64,000 bases of DNA from Streptomyces pactum (lineage in GTDB: Bacteria; Actinomycetota; Actinomycetes; Streptomycetales; Streptomycetaceae). Location: the NCBI RefSeq assembly GCF_016031615.1, contig NZ_JACYXC010000001.1:6634001-6698000 (forward strand), in the 5' to 3' direction. The notes under the pieces were generated by a model. That model was not told the origin of the DNA. It did no database searches and saw nothing but the letters and a program-made list of their open reading frames with translations. This document shows, one piece after another, positions 41,892 to 50,657 of this stretch (position 1 is its first letter; the number at the start of each line of letters is the position of its first letter). The position numbers and the translations under genes are program-made.

Positions 41892-42186
41892 GCCGGCCGG
41901 CCCGGCCCGCCCGGCGCCCGCCGGTGTGCCGGAGGGGCGCGGCGCGGCCGGCGGCCGGCGCGCGGCCCCGTCCGGAGCAGGTCCGGACCGCGGTGTTCCG
42001 TCCGGGTCGTCCCCGTCCCGGACGGAACACCGCGGTCCTGGTCCCGGGCCCGTCGGCCGGGCCCAGGGCCGGGACACCGACGCACCCGGGTACCGCCACC
42101 CGGGGCACCGGGGCACCGCAGCGCCCCCGGTACCGCCGCCCCGGGGCGTGGCCCGGCCGCCGTGTCCCCGTGCCCGGCGGGGCGGA

Positions 42187-42552
42187 TCAGACCTTCTCGT
42201 CCATCCCGATGGCCCGGCGCAGATCGTCGTGGGCCCGGACGGTCCGGCCCTCGTGCTGCTCCAGCAGTGCCGCGGCGATCGCGTCGAGCTTCCGCTGCAC
42301 CGCGTGCTCGGCCCGGCGTTCGGAGTTCTTCAGCAGGGCGAGCAGCAGCAGCGTCACCGCCGTCATCAGGTCCCCGGCCAGGAACATCCAGGTCTGGCCC
42401 ATTCCGGCGGCGTGGGTGACGACGAAGAAGGCGACGAGCACCAGGCAGATGCCGTGGAAGAGGGGGGAACTGGTGAAGTTCGACGCGGCCTCGGCGAGCC
42501 GCTCGAACCGGCCCTTGCCCTCCGTACGTTCCGCGGGGTGTCGCACCACCAT
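42187..42552 (-). CDS. Low-affinity iron permease family membrane protein
   Basis: A 121-residue protein with two membrane helices (LFHGICLVLVAFFVVTHAAG and MFLAGDLMTAVTLLLLALL) and a helical C-terminal tail (RKLDAIAAALLEQHEGRTVR). This matches the small bacterial low-affinity iron permease family (PF04120); transport has not been shown for most bacterial members. GGAGCAGTC precedes the ATG. It is divergent from the amidohydrolase gene and may share the inverted repeats at 42695. Confidence 0.8.
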   Translation of the reverse strand: MVVRHPAERTEGKGRFERLAEAASNFTSSPLFHGICLVLVAFFVVTHAAGMGQTWMFLAGDLMTAVTLLLLALLKNSERRAEHAVQRKLDAIAAALLEQHEGRTVRAHDDLRRAIGMDEKV

Positions 42553-42694
42553 GACTGCTCCTCACCGTGACAGGCGGCTACCGTTCCGGTCCCTCGCGTA
42601 CCCCGTCGTGCGCCACCATGCCGGCCGCGGTCTCCCGGCCCGCCCCCCGTGCCGTGCGCGGGTGCCGGTCGGCGTACCCTGAACCGGCGCCCGG

Positions 42695-42722
42695 CATCCG
42701 TCGGATGACGGATGTGCATCCG
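42695..42722. promoter_or_regulatory. Candidate operator upstream of the amidohydrolase gene
   Basis: Two neighbouring inverted repeats made of the same half-site: CATCCG-T-CGGATG (42695-42707) and CGGATG-TG-CATCCG (42709-42722). They lie about 100 bases before the amidohydrolase gene. Confidence 0.55.
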
Positions 42723-42822
42723 GTACGGGCGGCCGCATAGTCCTTGCAGCCCGTTCCGGCCCCGTCGTGTTCCCTGCCGTGCGGCGGGCGGCCGGGCCGC
42801 ACCTCGCTGAAAGGACATCGGT

Positions 42823-44505
42823 GTGTCTGCCGCCTCCGCGGATCTGGTCTTCGTCAACGGCTCGGTGCTGACCGTCGATCCCGTGTTCACCGTGGCGTCC
42901 GCCCTGGCGGTGACCGGCGGCCTGGTCAGCGCGGTGGGGGACCGTGCGCAGGTGATGGCGCAGGCCGGCCCCGGCACCCGGGTGATCGATCTCGGGGGCG
43001 GGACGCTGCTGCCCGGCATCAACGACACGCACCTGCACGCCTGTTCGTTCGGACTCACCCGGCCCCCGCTGGCCCTGGACCTCGCCGGCCCGGCCGTGCG
43101 GTCGTTGGCGGACGCGGCGGAGGCGGTGCGGACCGCGACCCTGCGCACCCCGGCCGGGGAGTGGATCACCGGCCACGGCTGGGACCTGAGCCGGTTACGT
43201 GAATGCGCCGCCGACCCCGCCCGGCTACCCACCCGGTACGACCTGGACCCGGTCGCCCCCGGACACCCGGTGGTGCTGTTCTCCGGCTGCGGACGCGCCG
43301 CCTGGGCCAACTCCGCCGCGCTGCGGCGCGCCGGGATCGACCGGAACACCCCCGCCCCGCCGGGATCGGGCCTGCTCACCGACGAGGCCGGCGAGCCCAC
43401 CGGGCTGCTGCGGGACGACGCCCGCGCGGCCTTGGAGCGGGCGCTGCCCCCGCTGACCCCGCGGTTACGGGCCGACGCGATCAGGGCGGCCCTGGGCACC
43501 CTGGCCCGGCTGGGCATCACCAGCTTCACCGAGCCGGCGCTGGGCCCCGGCGGGGACACCCTGATGCGCGGCGCCCTGGCCACCGCCACCCTCGACACCT
43601 ACCGGCGGCTGCTCGTCGACGGGGAGCTGACCGCCCGGGTCAGCGTGCTGCTGCTGCCGACCGGCAGGGCCGGCACCGCCGCCGAGTTCATCCGGATCCT
43701 GGACGGGACGGAACTGCCCCGCACGCCCGACTTCCGCCGCCTCGACGTCATCGGGGTGAACATCTTCGCCGACGGGGACGGGCCCGACGGCCCGCCCCCG
43801 GCCCACGAGCGGTGCCGGGCCGGCGGCCCCGGGCCGCTGCCCGCCGGGGCCACCGGCGCGGAACGGGCCGCCGGGGTCGCGGAGATGATCCGCCATGCGC
43901 ACGCCGCCGGGTACCAGGCCGCGGTGCACGTCACCGGCGATCACGACCTGGACACCGTGGTGGACGCCTTCGCGGCCGCGGACGCCGCCCACTCCCGGCC
44001 CGAGGCCCGGCACTACGTCCTCCCCGGCGACCGGCTGACCGCCCGCGGCCTGAAGCGGCTGGCGGAGGCCGGCCTGGGGATCGGCCTGAACCCCACCGCC
44101 GCCTGGACGGCCGCCGGCCGGCAGGAGGTTGCGCCCGGGTGGTTCTGCCCGGACGCCGGGGACGCCGGGGTGACCGTGATCAGCGGCTCCGACGCCCCCG
44201 CCGCCTTCCCCGACTGGCGGCAGGGGCTCGCCGCCATGCTGCGGTGCGGCCCGGGGGCGGGCGGCCGGCCCGGCGGACCGGAGCACCGGGACCGGCTCGA
44301 AGCGGCGCTGCGCACCTACACCACCGACGCCGCATGGCAGGACTTCGCCGAGGACTGGAAGGGCTCCCTGGAGGTGGGCAAGGCCGCGGACCTGTGCGTG
44401 CTGGGCGGCGACCTGCTCGGCGCCGACCCGGACCGGATCACCGGCCTGCCGGTGCTGTTCACCGCGGTCGGCGGTGCGGTCGTCCACGACGAACTCTCCG
44501 TTTGA
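42823..44505 (+). CDS. YtcJ-like amidohydrolase
   Basis: A 560-residue metal-dependent amidohydrolase of the YtcJ/NfdA-type group (amidohydrolase_3). It begins with the small beta-sandwich (LVFVNGSVLTVDP), then LLPGINDTHLHA with the metal-binding His-x-His, a later AAVHVTGDHDLDTVV and VTVISGSDAPAAFPDW with the catalytic aspartate, and ends GKAADLCVLGGDLLGADP. No signal peptide. The GTG follows AAAGGA. Members hydrolyse formamides or other C-N bonds; the substrate is unknown. A LuxR-type gene follows 32 bases later on the same strand. Confidence 0.87.
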   Translation: MSAASADLVFVNGSVLTVDPVFTVASALAVTGGLVSAVGDRAQVMAQAGPGTRVIDLGGGTLLPGINDTHLHACSFGLTRPPLALDLAGPAVRSLADAAEAVRTATLRTPAGEWITGHGWDLSRLRECAADPARLPTRYDLDPVAPGHPVVLFSGCGRAAWANSAALRRAGIDRNTPAPPGSGLLTDEAGEPTGLLRDDARAALERALPPLTPRLRADAIRAALGTLARLGITSFTEPALGPGGDTLMRGALATATLDTYRRLLVDGELTARVSVLLLPTGRAGTAAEFIRILDGTELPRTPDFRRLDVIGVNIFADGDGPDGPPPAHERCRAGGPGPLPAGATGAERAAGVAEMIRHAHAAGYQAAVHVTGDHDLDTVVDAFAAADAAHSRPEARHYVLPGDRLTARGLKRLAEAGLGIGLNPTAAWTAAGRQEVAPGWFCPDAGDAGVTVISGSDAPAAFPDWRQGLAAMLRCGPGAGGRPGGPEHRDRLEAALRTYTTDAAWQDFAEDWKGSLEVGKAADLCVLGGDLLGADPDRITGLPVLFTAVGGAVVHDELSV

Positions 44506-44537
44506 CCGGTGGCGGGCCCGTTCTCCATGCTGAACGG

Positions 44538-45555
44538 ATGGGGGTACGGGGGACACGGAAGCGGGCCGCCTCGGACGTGCTCGGCGCGGCGCTGGAGGTA
44601 CGCCGGGCCGCGCTGCACGCCGTGCGGGGGACGGGCGGCGTGGACGGGGTGCTGGCGGCGCTGACCGGCGTGATCGGCTACGACCACGCCTCGCTGTCCC
44701 GCTGGGACCCGCTGCGCCGCCGTCACCTCACGCTGGTCAGCAGCTATCCGGACCGCGCCACCTCCTACACCGAGACCCGGATGCACGAGGACCCGGCCTT
44801 CACGCTGATCCGCCACGCCCCGGACGGCATCCGCTGGTGGTACGACGTGCCCGGCCGGGTGCGGCGCGCCTCGGCGGGGTTCCGGGACGTGCTGGAGCCG
44901 CTGGGGGTGGCGGACGGCATGTCCCAGTCGCTGGTCGCCGCGGACGGCCGGTACGTCGGGGTGCTCAACGTGAGCACCACCCGGGGGCGGTGCGACGAGG
45001 CCCCGGTGCGGGCCGTGATGGCCCTGCTGGGGGAGTGCCTGGCCGTCGTCGCCGACCCGCTGCGACGGCAGCCCGCCGCCGCGGAACCGGCCGCCGCGCG
45101 GGAAGCCGGGAGCGAGATCTGCTCGGTGACGCTGCCACCGTCCCCCAAGGCGGCCCCGGTGCCGGTGAGCGGGGAGCCGCCGCCCGGCCTCGCCGAGGCC
45201 GACGCCCCCCTGACGCTGCTGGCCCGGCGTACCGCCGCCCGCCGGCCGCTGCCCGCCACGGTGGTGGTGCCGCACCGGCGGGAGCTGCTCGAACTGCGGG
45301 TGAGCCGACAGGGCGCCGCCCTGCTGGTGGTGTGCCGTTCGGTGGCCCGGCCGGCGGCCCTGTCCGTGCGCGAGGTACAGGTGCTCGCCGAGCTGACCCG
45401 CGGGCGGACCAACCGCGAGATCGCGGACCGGCTCTTCATCAGCGCCCGTACGGTGAGCACGCACATCGAGCACATCCTCGCCAAGCTCGACGTTCCCAAC
45501 CGCGCCGCCGCAGGCCGGCCGGGCCGCCGGCTGGGGGCTGGAACCCGCCCCCTGA
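44538..45555 (+). CDS. LuxR-family regulator with GAF-like domain; frameshift near the 3' end
   Basis: About 325 codons encode an N-terminal GAF-like sensory region (GVIGYDHASLSRWDPLRRRH) and a C-terminal LuxR helix-turn-helix (LSVREVQVLAELTRGRTNRE, then LFISARTVSTHIEHILAKLD). In the given sequence the frame shifts at about 45513: one extra base separates VPNRAAA from the expected end GRAAGWGLEPAP and TGA (45553-45555), which lie in the +1 frame. Read literally, the frame instead runs through 250 low-complexity codons to 46319. The DNA-binding domain is intact either way. A possible promoter TTGACC-N18-CATGCT lies just before the ATG. Confidence 0.72.
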
Positions 45556-46351
45556 CGCCCACCCGCGGCCCCGCACCCCTGACGCCCACCGGCGGTCGGC
45601 TGCCCGGAAGGACGCCCGGGCGGGGAGACGCCCCGGGCGTCCCTCCGGGCGGTGCGCCCTGGTCCCGGCGGCCCGCCCCGGTGGTCCGGCTGCGGCGGCC
45701 TCCCCGGTGGCCGCGTCCCCGGTGGCCCCGCCCTCTGTCCTGCCCCCCGGCGGCCCGGCTCCGACCCTCCGGCGCCACCGGGCCGTTGCCGGTGGGCGTG
45801 CCCGTCGTCCGTGGCCGGCGTGGCCGGCGTGACCCGCGCGGCCGGCGTGACCCGCGTGGCCGTCCGGAGGGGCGCCCCGGACCACCGGGCGGCGGCGCGG
45901 GTCCGCCCGTCCCACCGGGCGCACCGCCCCACCCGCCGTGCCACGCGAGGGAGTTCTCCGGTGCCGGGCCGCCCGTACGCCGGTTGGCCGAGGGCCGGAT
46001 TCCCGACGGATCAGGTATCCGTACGCCGGGTGCCCCCGTACGCCGTGCCGCCCGTACCCCACACCGTCCGCACGCCGGGATGCCCGCGCGCCAGGGAGTC
46101 CGCAGAGGGCGGCGCTGTCTACGGTCCCGAGGGACGCCGGGCCCGCGCCGTCCGGCGGGCCGGCGGGACGGAGACCGGCGCCCGGCCGCCGGCACCGCCC
46201 GGCTCCGTCCCCGAGCTGCTCCGGCCGTCCCCTGCTCCCGCCCTCCCCGCTCCCGGCCGTCCCCGCCCCAAGCGGCACGCCGGCCCCGGGCCGGTCCGTT
46301 CAAGAACGATCGTTCTTGACTGATCGTTCTTATACTTCTACGGTAGGGGGC
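45556..46351. other. Gene-free stretch between LuxR and TetR genes
   Basis: About 750 bases with small direct repeats such as GGCGTGACCCGCG (about 45828-45856), then the TetR promoter/operator at 46300. No credible gene. Confidence 0.5.
46300..46336 (+). promoter_or_regulatory. Promoter/operator of the TetR gene at 46352
   Basis: TCAAGAACGATCGTTCTTGA (46300-46319) is a perfect 20-bp palindrome; an extra half-site ATCGTTCTT follows at 46323, and TATACT (46331-46336) is a good -10 box. The site therefore covers the core promoter, the usual place for TetR autorepression. Confidence 0.82.
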
Positions 46352-46834
46352 ATGGGACGACCACGCGCCTTCGACGCCGACCAGGCCGTCGCGACCGCCG
46401 CCGCCCTCTTCGCCGCGCACGGCTACGAGGGAACCTCGGTGGACGATCTGGTGACCGCCACCGGCATCCACCGCGGCAGTCTCTACAAGGTCTTCGGCTC
46501 CAAACGGGGCCTGCACCTGACCGCCCTCCGCGACCACCTGGACCACGAGATCCGACCGACGGCGGCGGCCATCGCCACCGTCACCGACCCGGAGGGGGCG
46601 CTGGCGGCGGCGATCGCCTCGTACGACAACGGCCCGGCCGCCGGGCTCCTCCTCCTCGCCGCCGCCGAACGCGCCCCGCACGATCCGGAGGTCGCCGCGC
46701 TGGTCGCGGAGGGCATCGCCGCCCTGGAGGACGCCCTGCGCCCCTCCCACGGCGAGGCCGCCGTCCGGGCCGCCTCGGTCGTCCTCGGCACCCGCCTGCG
46801 CCTGCGCGCCCGCACCGAACCCAAGGAGCACTGA
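46352..46834 (+). CDS. TetR-family repressor
   Basis: A 160-residue, short TetR regulator. The helix-turn-helix is GYEGTSVDDLVTATGIHRGS then LYKVFGSKRGLHLTAL, close to the AcrR-like MGRPRAFD N terminus found in many Streptomyces. The C-terminal part is small and alanine-rich. The perfect palindrome at 46300 lies directly upstream. It is followed after two bases by a small gene, so the two form an operon. Confidence 0.88.
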   Translation: MGRPRAFDADQAVATAAALFAAHGYEGTSVDDLVTATGIHRGSLYKVFGSKRGLHLTALRDHLDHEIRPTAAAIATVTDPEGALAAAIASYDNGPAAGLLLLAAAERAPHDPEVAALVAEGIAALEDALRPSHGEAAVRAASVVLGTRLRLRARTEPKEH

Positions 46835-46836
46835 CC

Positions 46837-47214
46837 ATGGCCAAGATCGCCGTCGACCGCGAACACGGTCTGCTGACCGCCGAGTTCTCCGGGCTCGACA
46901 AGCTCTGGGCGATCAAGAGCCGGCTGGAGGTGCCGCTCGCCCATGTGCGCGGCGCCACCCACGACCCCGGGATCGCCCGGGAGCCGAAGGGCATCCGTGT
47001 CGGCGGCACCCACATACCCGGCGTGGTCACCGCCGGCCGCTTCCGCCGCGACGGCGAACGCCTCTTCTGGAACGTGCGGAACCCCAGCAAGGCGGTCGTC
47101 ATCGAACTCGCCGACGACGAGGCGTACGACCGACTGGTGATCGAGGTGGAGGATCCCCGGGCCACCGTCGCCCTCATCGAGGGCGTGATCTCCCGCCCGC
47201 CCGGCGGCAGCTGA
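46837..47214 (+). CDS. Small PH-like domain protein
   Basis: A 125-residue protein with a beta-rich pattern: MAKIAVDREHGLLTAEFSGL, then LWAIKSRLEVPLAHVRGATH, GTHIPGVVTAGRF, LFWNVRNPSKAVVIELADDE and a final helix-forming ATVALIEGVI. This resembles bacterial pleckstrin-homology-like proteins found next to TetR genes in actinobacteria. No signal peptide or membrane segment. It is co-transcribed with the TetR repressor and is its most likely target. Role unknown. Confidence 0.75.
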   Translation: MAKIAVDREHGLLTAEFSGLDKLWAIKSRLEVPLAHVRGATHDPGIAREPKGIRVGGTHIPGVVTAGRFRRDGERLFWNVRNPSKAVVIELADDEAYDRLVIEVEDPRATVALIEGVISRPPGGS

Positions 47215-47264
47215 CGGCCCGGCGCACCGCGGATCCGCTGACGACGCCCGGAAGGAGAACGCGA

Positions 47265-47301
47265 CGGGGCCGGTTTGGCCCGACCGGGCCGGTCGGCCCC
47301 G
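47265..47301. terminator. Probable terminator between converging genes
   Basis: Outer stem CGGGGCCG/CGGCCCCG and inner stem GGCCC/GGGCC between the PH-like gene and the ABC permease gene. Confidence 0.5.
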
Positions 47302-47358
47302 CCGGAGCGGGCCCGACCGGTCCCGCCGGCTGCGGTTCTCCCTCCTGGGCGTCCCCGC

Positions 47359-49785
47359 TCACCCCAGGGGTCTGCGGAGCGCCGCCCGGGCGGGCAGCAG
47401 GCTCGCGGCGAGGGCGAGGGCCCACGTGCCGGCGACGGCGGCGAGGACCGGTGTCCAGGGGACGACCAGATCGACCGGCACGCCGAGGCTCGCGCTGAGG
47501 CCGGCCCGGATGCCCAGGAGTGAAGGCAGCGCGGCGAGCCCGCCGAGTACGGTGCCGAGCGCCACCACGATCGTGGTCTCCGCCGCGACGGTCCACAGCA
47601 CCTGACGGCCGGTCGCGCCGGTCAGCCGCAGGACGCGGAAGTCGGGCACTCGGTCCGCGGTGGCCATCAGGAGTGTGTTGCCGACCGCGATGCCGGTGTA
47701 TCCGGCGGACATGCCGACGAGCAGCAGGGTGAAGACCCACACCAGGCGCTCCTCCTCCGCGTCGGCACGGCCGGCGTGGGCCGCGAGGCTGATCTCCCGG
47801 GTGCCGAGGGCGGCGGGCAGGCCGGCGGGTGTGCGGCCGGTGCGGTGGACGACCTCGGTGAGCGCGGACGGATCGTGGGCGCGGACGGTGGCGCGCGGCA
47901 GGAGAATCCCGTAGGGGGCGGACCCGTCGGTGAGGACGGCGACGATCCGCAGTCGGCCGGTGCGCCCGTCCTCGAAGGTGACCCGGGCGGTGCCGCCCGC
48001 CCGGCCGTCCAGCAGCGCGAGCGTCGAGCGGGAGACGGCCACGGTGTCCGGGGCGCGGAGGGCGGCGAGGGATCCGGAGACGACGGTCAGCCGGTGGTGC
48101 ACGGCGGTGAACGCGCCCGGTTCGACTCCGGCGCCCTCCACCGCGGTCCGGCGCGGGCCCGCGTGGAGGGTGGTCGGCAGGACCGGCGTGCCGTCCACCG
48201 CGTCGGCGGCGGCGTCCGACAGCCCCGGCGTGCCGTCGGCGACCACAGCGGCCTCGGCGCGCACCGCGGCGGTGTCGCGGGCGGTGTGACCGTGCACCGA
48301 CGTCTGGGTGTTCCCGGTGATCAGGACCACGAAGCCGATGGTGGCCAGCACCGGGGCGGTGGTGGAGGCGGTGCGCCGGACGGCGGTGAGCATGGTCTCC
48401 CGCACCAGCGTGCCGGTCGCGCCCGCCCAGCGGTTCAGCGGCCGGGTGGCGAACCGGACCACCGGCGGTACGAGGCCGGGGGTGAGCAGTGCCATCCCGG
48501 TGACGAGACCGACGGCGGAGGCGAGGGCGAGGGTCACCATGTCCGTGGGGTCGGCGACGGCGCTGCCCAGGCAGGCGGCGGCTCCGAGCGCGGTGCAGGC
48601 CCAGCCGGTGAGGAGTCGGGCGCGGGACATCGGGCGGTCGTCGGTCTCGGCCTCCCGCAGTGCGTCGAGGGGGCCGATCCTCCCGGCGCGCCGGGAGGCG
48701 GAGCCCACGGCGGCGAGGGCGGCGCCCAGCCCGGTGGCACCGGCCGCGGCGAGCACCCAGGGGCGGAGGTCGACGGCGAAACCGGCCGGCAGGAACCCGT
48801 GGTCCGCCAGCACGCCGGCCAGTGCGGGCGCCCCGGCGGCGCCGAGCAGCGCCCCGGCGCCCGCGCCGGCCGCGCCGACCACCAGGGCTTCGGTGCGGAG
48901 CATGCGGCGCAACTGCCGGGGCGTGGCGCCGACGGTGCGCAGCAGGCCGTACTCGCGCCGGCGCCGGCTGACGGCGAAGGCGAAGGTGGAGGCGGTGACG
49001 AAGACGGTGACGAAGAGGGAGAGCACCGTCATGGCGGTGAGCACCTGCCCGCCGATCCAGCGGGTCCTGGCGTCCTGGGCGGGGGCCAGTTCCCGTCGTC
49101 CGTCACCGGTGAGCACCTGGCCGCTGCCGCGGGCGAGGCGTTCGGCGGCGGCCGCCACGGCAGCCGGGTCGGCACCGCGGCGGGTGAGCACCCCGATGGT
49201 CCGGACGCCTCCGGCGAGCCGGGCCGCGGTCGCGTCGGTGAGGTAGTAGCCGGGGCCGTCGACGGTGCCGGAGACGGTGAAGGGGGCCGGGCCGCGCGCG
49301 GTGAGCAGGGTGACCCGGTCGCCGGGCCGGGGGCCGAGGGTGCGGTCGAGGGCGACCTCGTGGGCGTGGCGCGGCGGCCGTCCTTCGGTGAGCCGGCAGG
49401 GGGCGAGGGCGGCGCTGGACCAGCCGTGCCCCTGCCGTTCGCCCTTCTCCTGGTCCCCGGCGGGGGTGCCGTCGAGCACGGCCTGGGCGTAGAAGGAGCG
49501 GTCGGGTACGGCCGCGCGCACCCCGGGGACGGCGGCGAGGCGGCGGGTGAGTTCGGCGGTGCGCGCGGGGGACCAGGGCGCCGCGTCGAGGAACTGGCCG
49601 GGCTGGCCGCGGCCTTCGGTGCTCTTCACGACGACGGGGGTCCCGGCGTACCGGGCGGGCACCCGCGTTCCGTCGGAGAGCAGGATGAGGGCGCTCATGG
49701 TGAGGATGGCGACGCCCAGGCACAGCGCGAGGAAGGAGCCGGCGAGCGCGGTGCGGCGCTCCCGGACGGTGGCGAGCGTGATCAT
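47359..49785 (-). CDS. FtsX-type ABC transporter permease
   Basis: An 808-residue permease with two FtsX domains, the MacB/LolC-like architecture that extends from the membrane. Membrane segments are visible at the N terminus (FLALCLGVAILTMSALILLS), in the first core (MTVLSLFVTVFVTASTFAFA followed by YGLLRTVGATPRQLRRMLRT) and again at the C terminus (VWVFTLLLVGMSAGYTGIAV, then VLRLTGATGRQVLWTVAAE). The motif LRTVGATPRQLRR is the cytoplasmic coupling helix. Its ATG overlaps the stop codon of the ATPase gene. Such transporters move peptides, lipids or antibiotics; with a divergent two-component system next door, a cell-envelope stress role is plausible. Confidence 0.9.
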   Translation of the reverse strand: MITLATVRERRTALAGSFLALCLGVAILTMSALILLSDGTRVPARYAGTPVVVKSTEGRGQPGQFLDAAPWSPARTAELTRRLAAVPGVRAAVPDRSFYAQAVLDGTPAGDQEKGERQGHGWSSAALAPCRLTEGRPPRHAHEVALDRTLGPRPGDRVTLLTARGPAPFTVSGTVDGPGYYLTDATAARLAGGVRTIGVLTRRGADPAAVAAAAERLARGSGQVLTGDGRRELAPAQDARTRWIGGQVLTAMTVLSLFVTVFVTASTFAFAVSRRRREYGLLRTVGATPRQLRRMLRTEALVVGAAGAGAGALLGAAGAPALAGVLADHGFLPAGFAVDLRPWVLAAAGATGLGAALAAVGSASRRAGRIGPLDALREAETDDRPMSRARLLTGWACTALGAAACLGSAVADPTDMVTLALASAVGLVTGMALLTPGLVPPVVRFATRPLNRWAGATGTLVRETMLTAVRRTASTTAPVLATIGFVVLITGNTQTSVHGHTARDTAAVRAEAAVVADGTPGLSDAAADAVDGTPVLPTTLHAGPRRTAVEGAGVEPGAFTAVHHRLTVVSGSLAALRAPDTVAVSRSTLALLDGRAGGTARVTFEDGRTGRLRIVAVLTDGSAPYGILLPRATVRAHDPSALTEVVHRTGRTPAGLPAALGTREISLAAHAGRADAEEERLVWVFTLLLVGMSAGYTGIAVGNTLLMATADRVPDFRVLRLTGATGRQVLWTVAAETTIVVALGTVLGGLAALPSLLGIRAGLSASLGVPVDLVVPWTPVLAAVAGTWALALAASLLPARAALRRPLG

Positions 49786-50549
49786 GCCGGCCGCTCCAGG
49801 GCGGTCATCCGGGTGGCGATGGCCGCCGCGGGGGTACGGCCGGTGATCTCGTCGACGAACCGGCCGTCGGCGAGCAGCACCACCCGGTCCGCCCAGGACG
49901 CCGCCGCCGCGTCGTGGGTCACCATGATCACGGTCTGCCGGTGCCGGTCGACGAGCCGGCGCAGCAGGTGGAGCACCGTGCGGGAGGCGGCGCTGTCCAG
50001 GGCGCCGGTGGGCTCGTCGGCGAAGAGCACCGCGGGGCGGGTGATGAGCGCCCGGGCGATGGCGACGCGCTGCCGCTGACCGCCGGAGAGCTGGCCGGGC
50101 CGGTGGCCGGCCCGGTCGGCGAGCCCGACCTCGGCGAGCGCCGCGCGTACCGTCGCCGGGTCGGGGCGGCGCCCGGCGAGCCGCAACGGGAGGGCGACGT
50201 TCTGCTCCGCGGTGAGCGCGGAGACGAGGTTGAGGGTCTGGAAGACGAAGCCGACGTGTTCCCGGCGGAGCAGGGTCAGGGCGGTCTCGTCGAGGCCCCC
50301 GGTCTCGGTGCCGGCGATGACCACCCGCCCCTCGGTGGGCCGGTCGATCCCGGCGGCGCAGTGCAGCAGGGTGGACTTGCCGGAGCCGGAGGGGCCCATG
50401 ACCGCGGTCATGGTGCCGGCGGCGAAGTCGAGGGTGACGTGGTCGAGCGCGGTCACGGCGCCGGCGCCGGTCCCGTACCGCTTGCTGACGGCGTGCAGTC
50501 GCACCGGACGGGCATGGTCCGCCCGGGATGCGGAGGTGGCTGTGGACAT
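49782..50549 (-). CDS. ABC transporter ATPase (MacB/LolD-like)
   Basis: A 255-residue ATPase: Walker A MGPSGSGKSTLLH, Q-loop FVFQTLNLV, signature LSGGQRQRVAIARAL, Walker B VLFADEPTGALDS and H-loop VTHDAAAAS. The GALD in the Walker B region is typical of the LolD/MacB group that pairs with FtsX permeases. It is translationally coupled (ATGA) to the permease gene. It starts 108 bases from the divergent histidine kinase gene. Confidence 0.92.
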   Translation of the reverse strand: MSTATSASRADHARPVRLHAVSKRYGTGAGAVTALDHVTLDFAAGTMTAVMGPSGSGKSTLLHCAAGIDRPTEGRVVIAGTETGGLDETALTLLRREHVGFVFQTLNLVSALTAEQNVALPLRLAGRRPDPATVRAALAEVGLADRAGHRPGQLSGGQRQRVAIARALITRPAVLFADEPTGALDSAASRTVLHLLRRLVDRHRQTVIMVTHDAAAASWADRVVLLADGRFVDEITGRTPAAAIATRMTALERPA

Positions 50550-50657
50550 GCCGGCGAGTCAACCCGCGGCGGTCGGCGCGCACATGGGCGGCAGCGCTAC
50601 TCCCGTACTCCACCTGGCACTACTGTGCCCGGCCCGGCCCGCGGTTACGGTCGGCGG

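Noticed and set aside
45556..46319. Continuation of the LuxR frame as a real C-terminal domain
   Set aside because: The sequence is low-complexity and runs into the next promoter, while a natural C terminus exists in the +1 frame.
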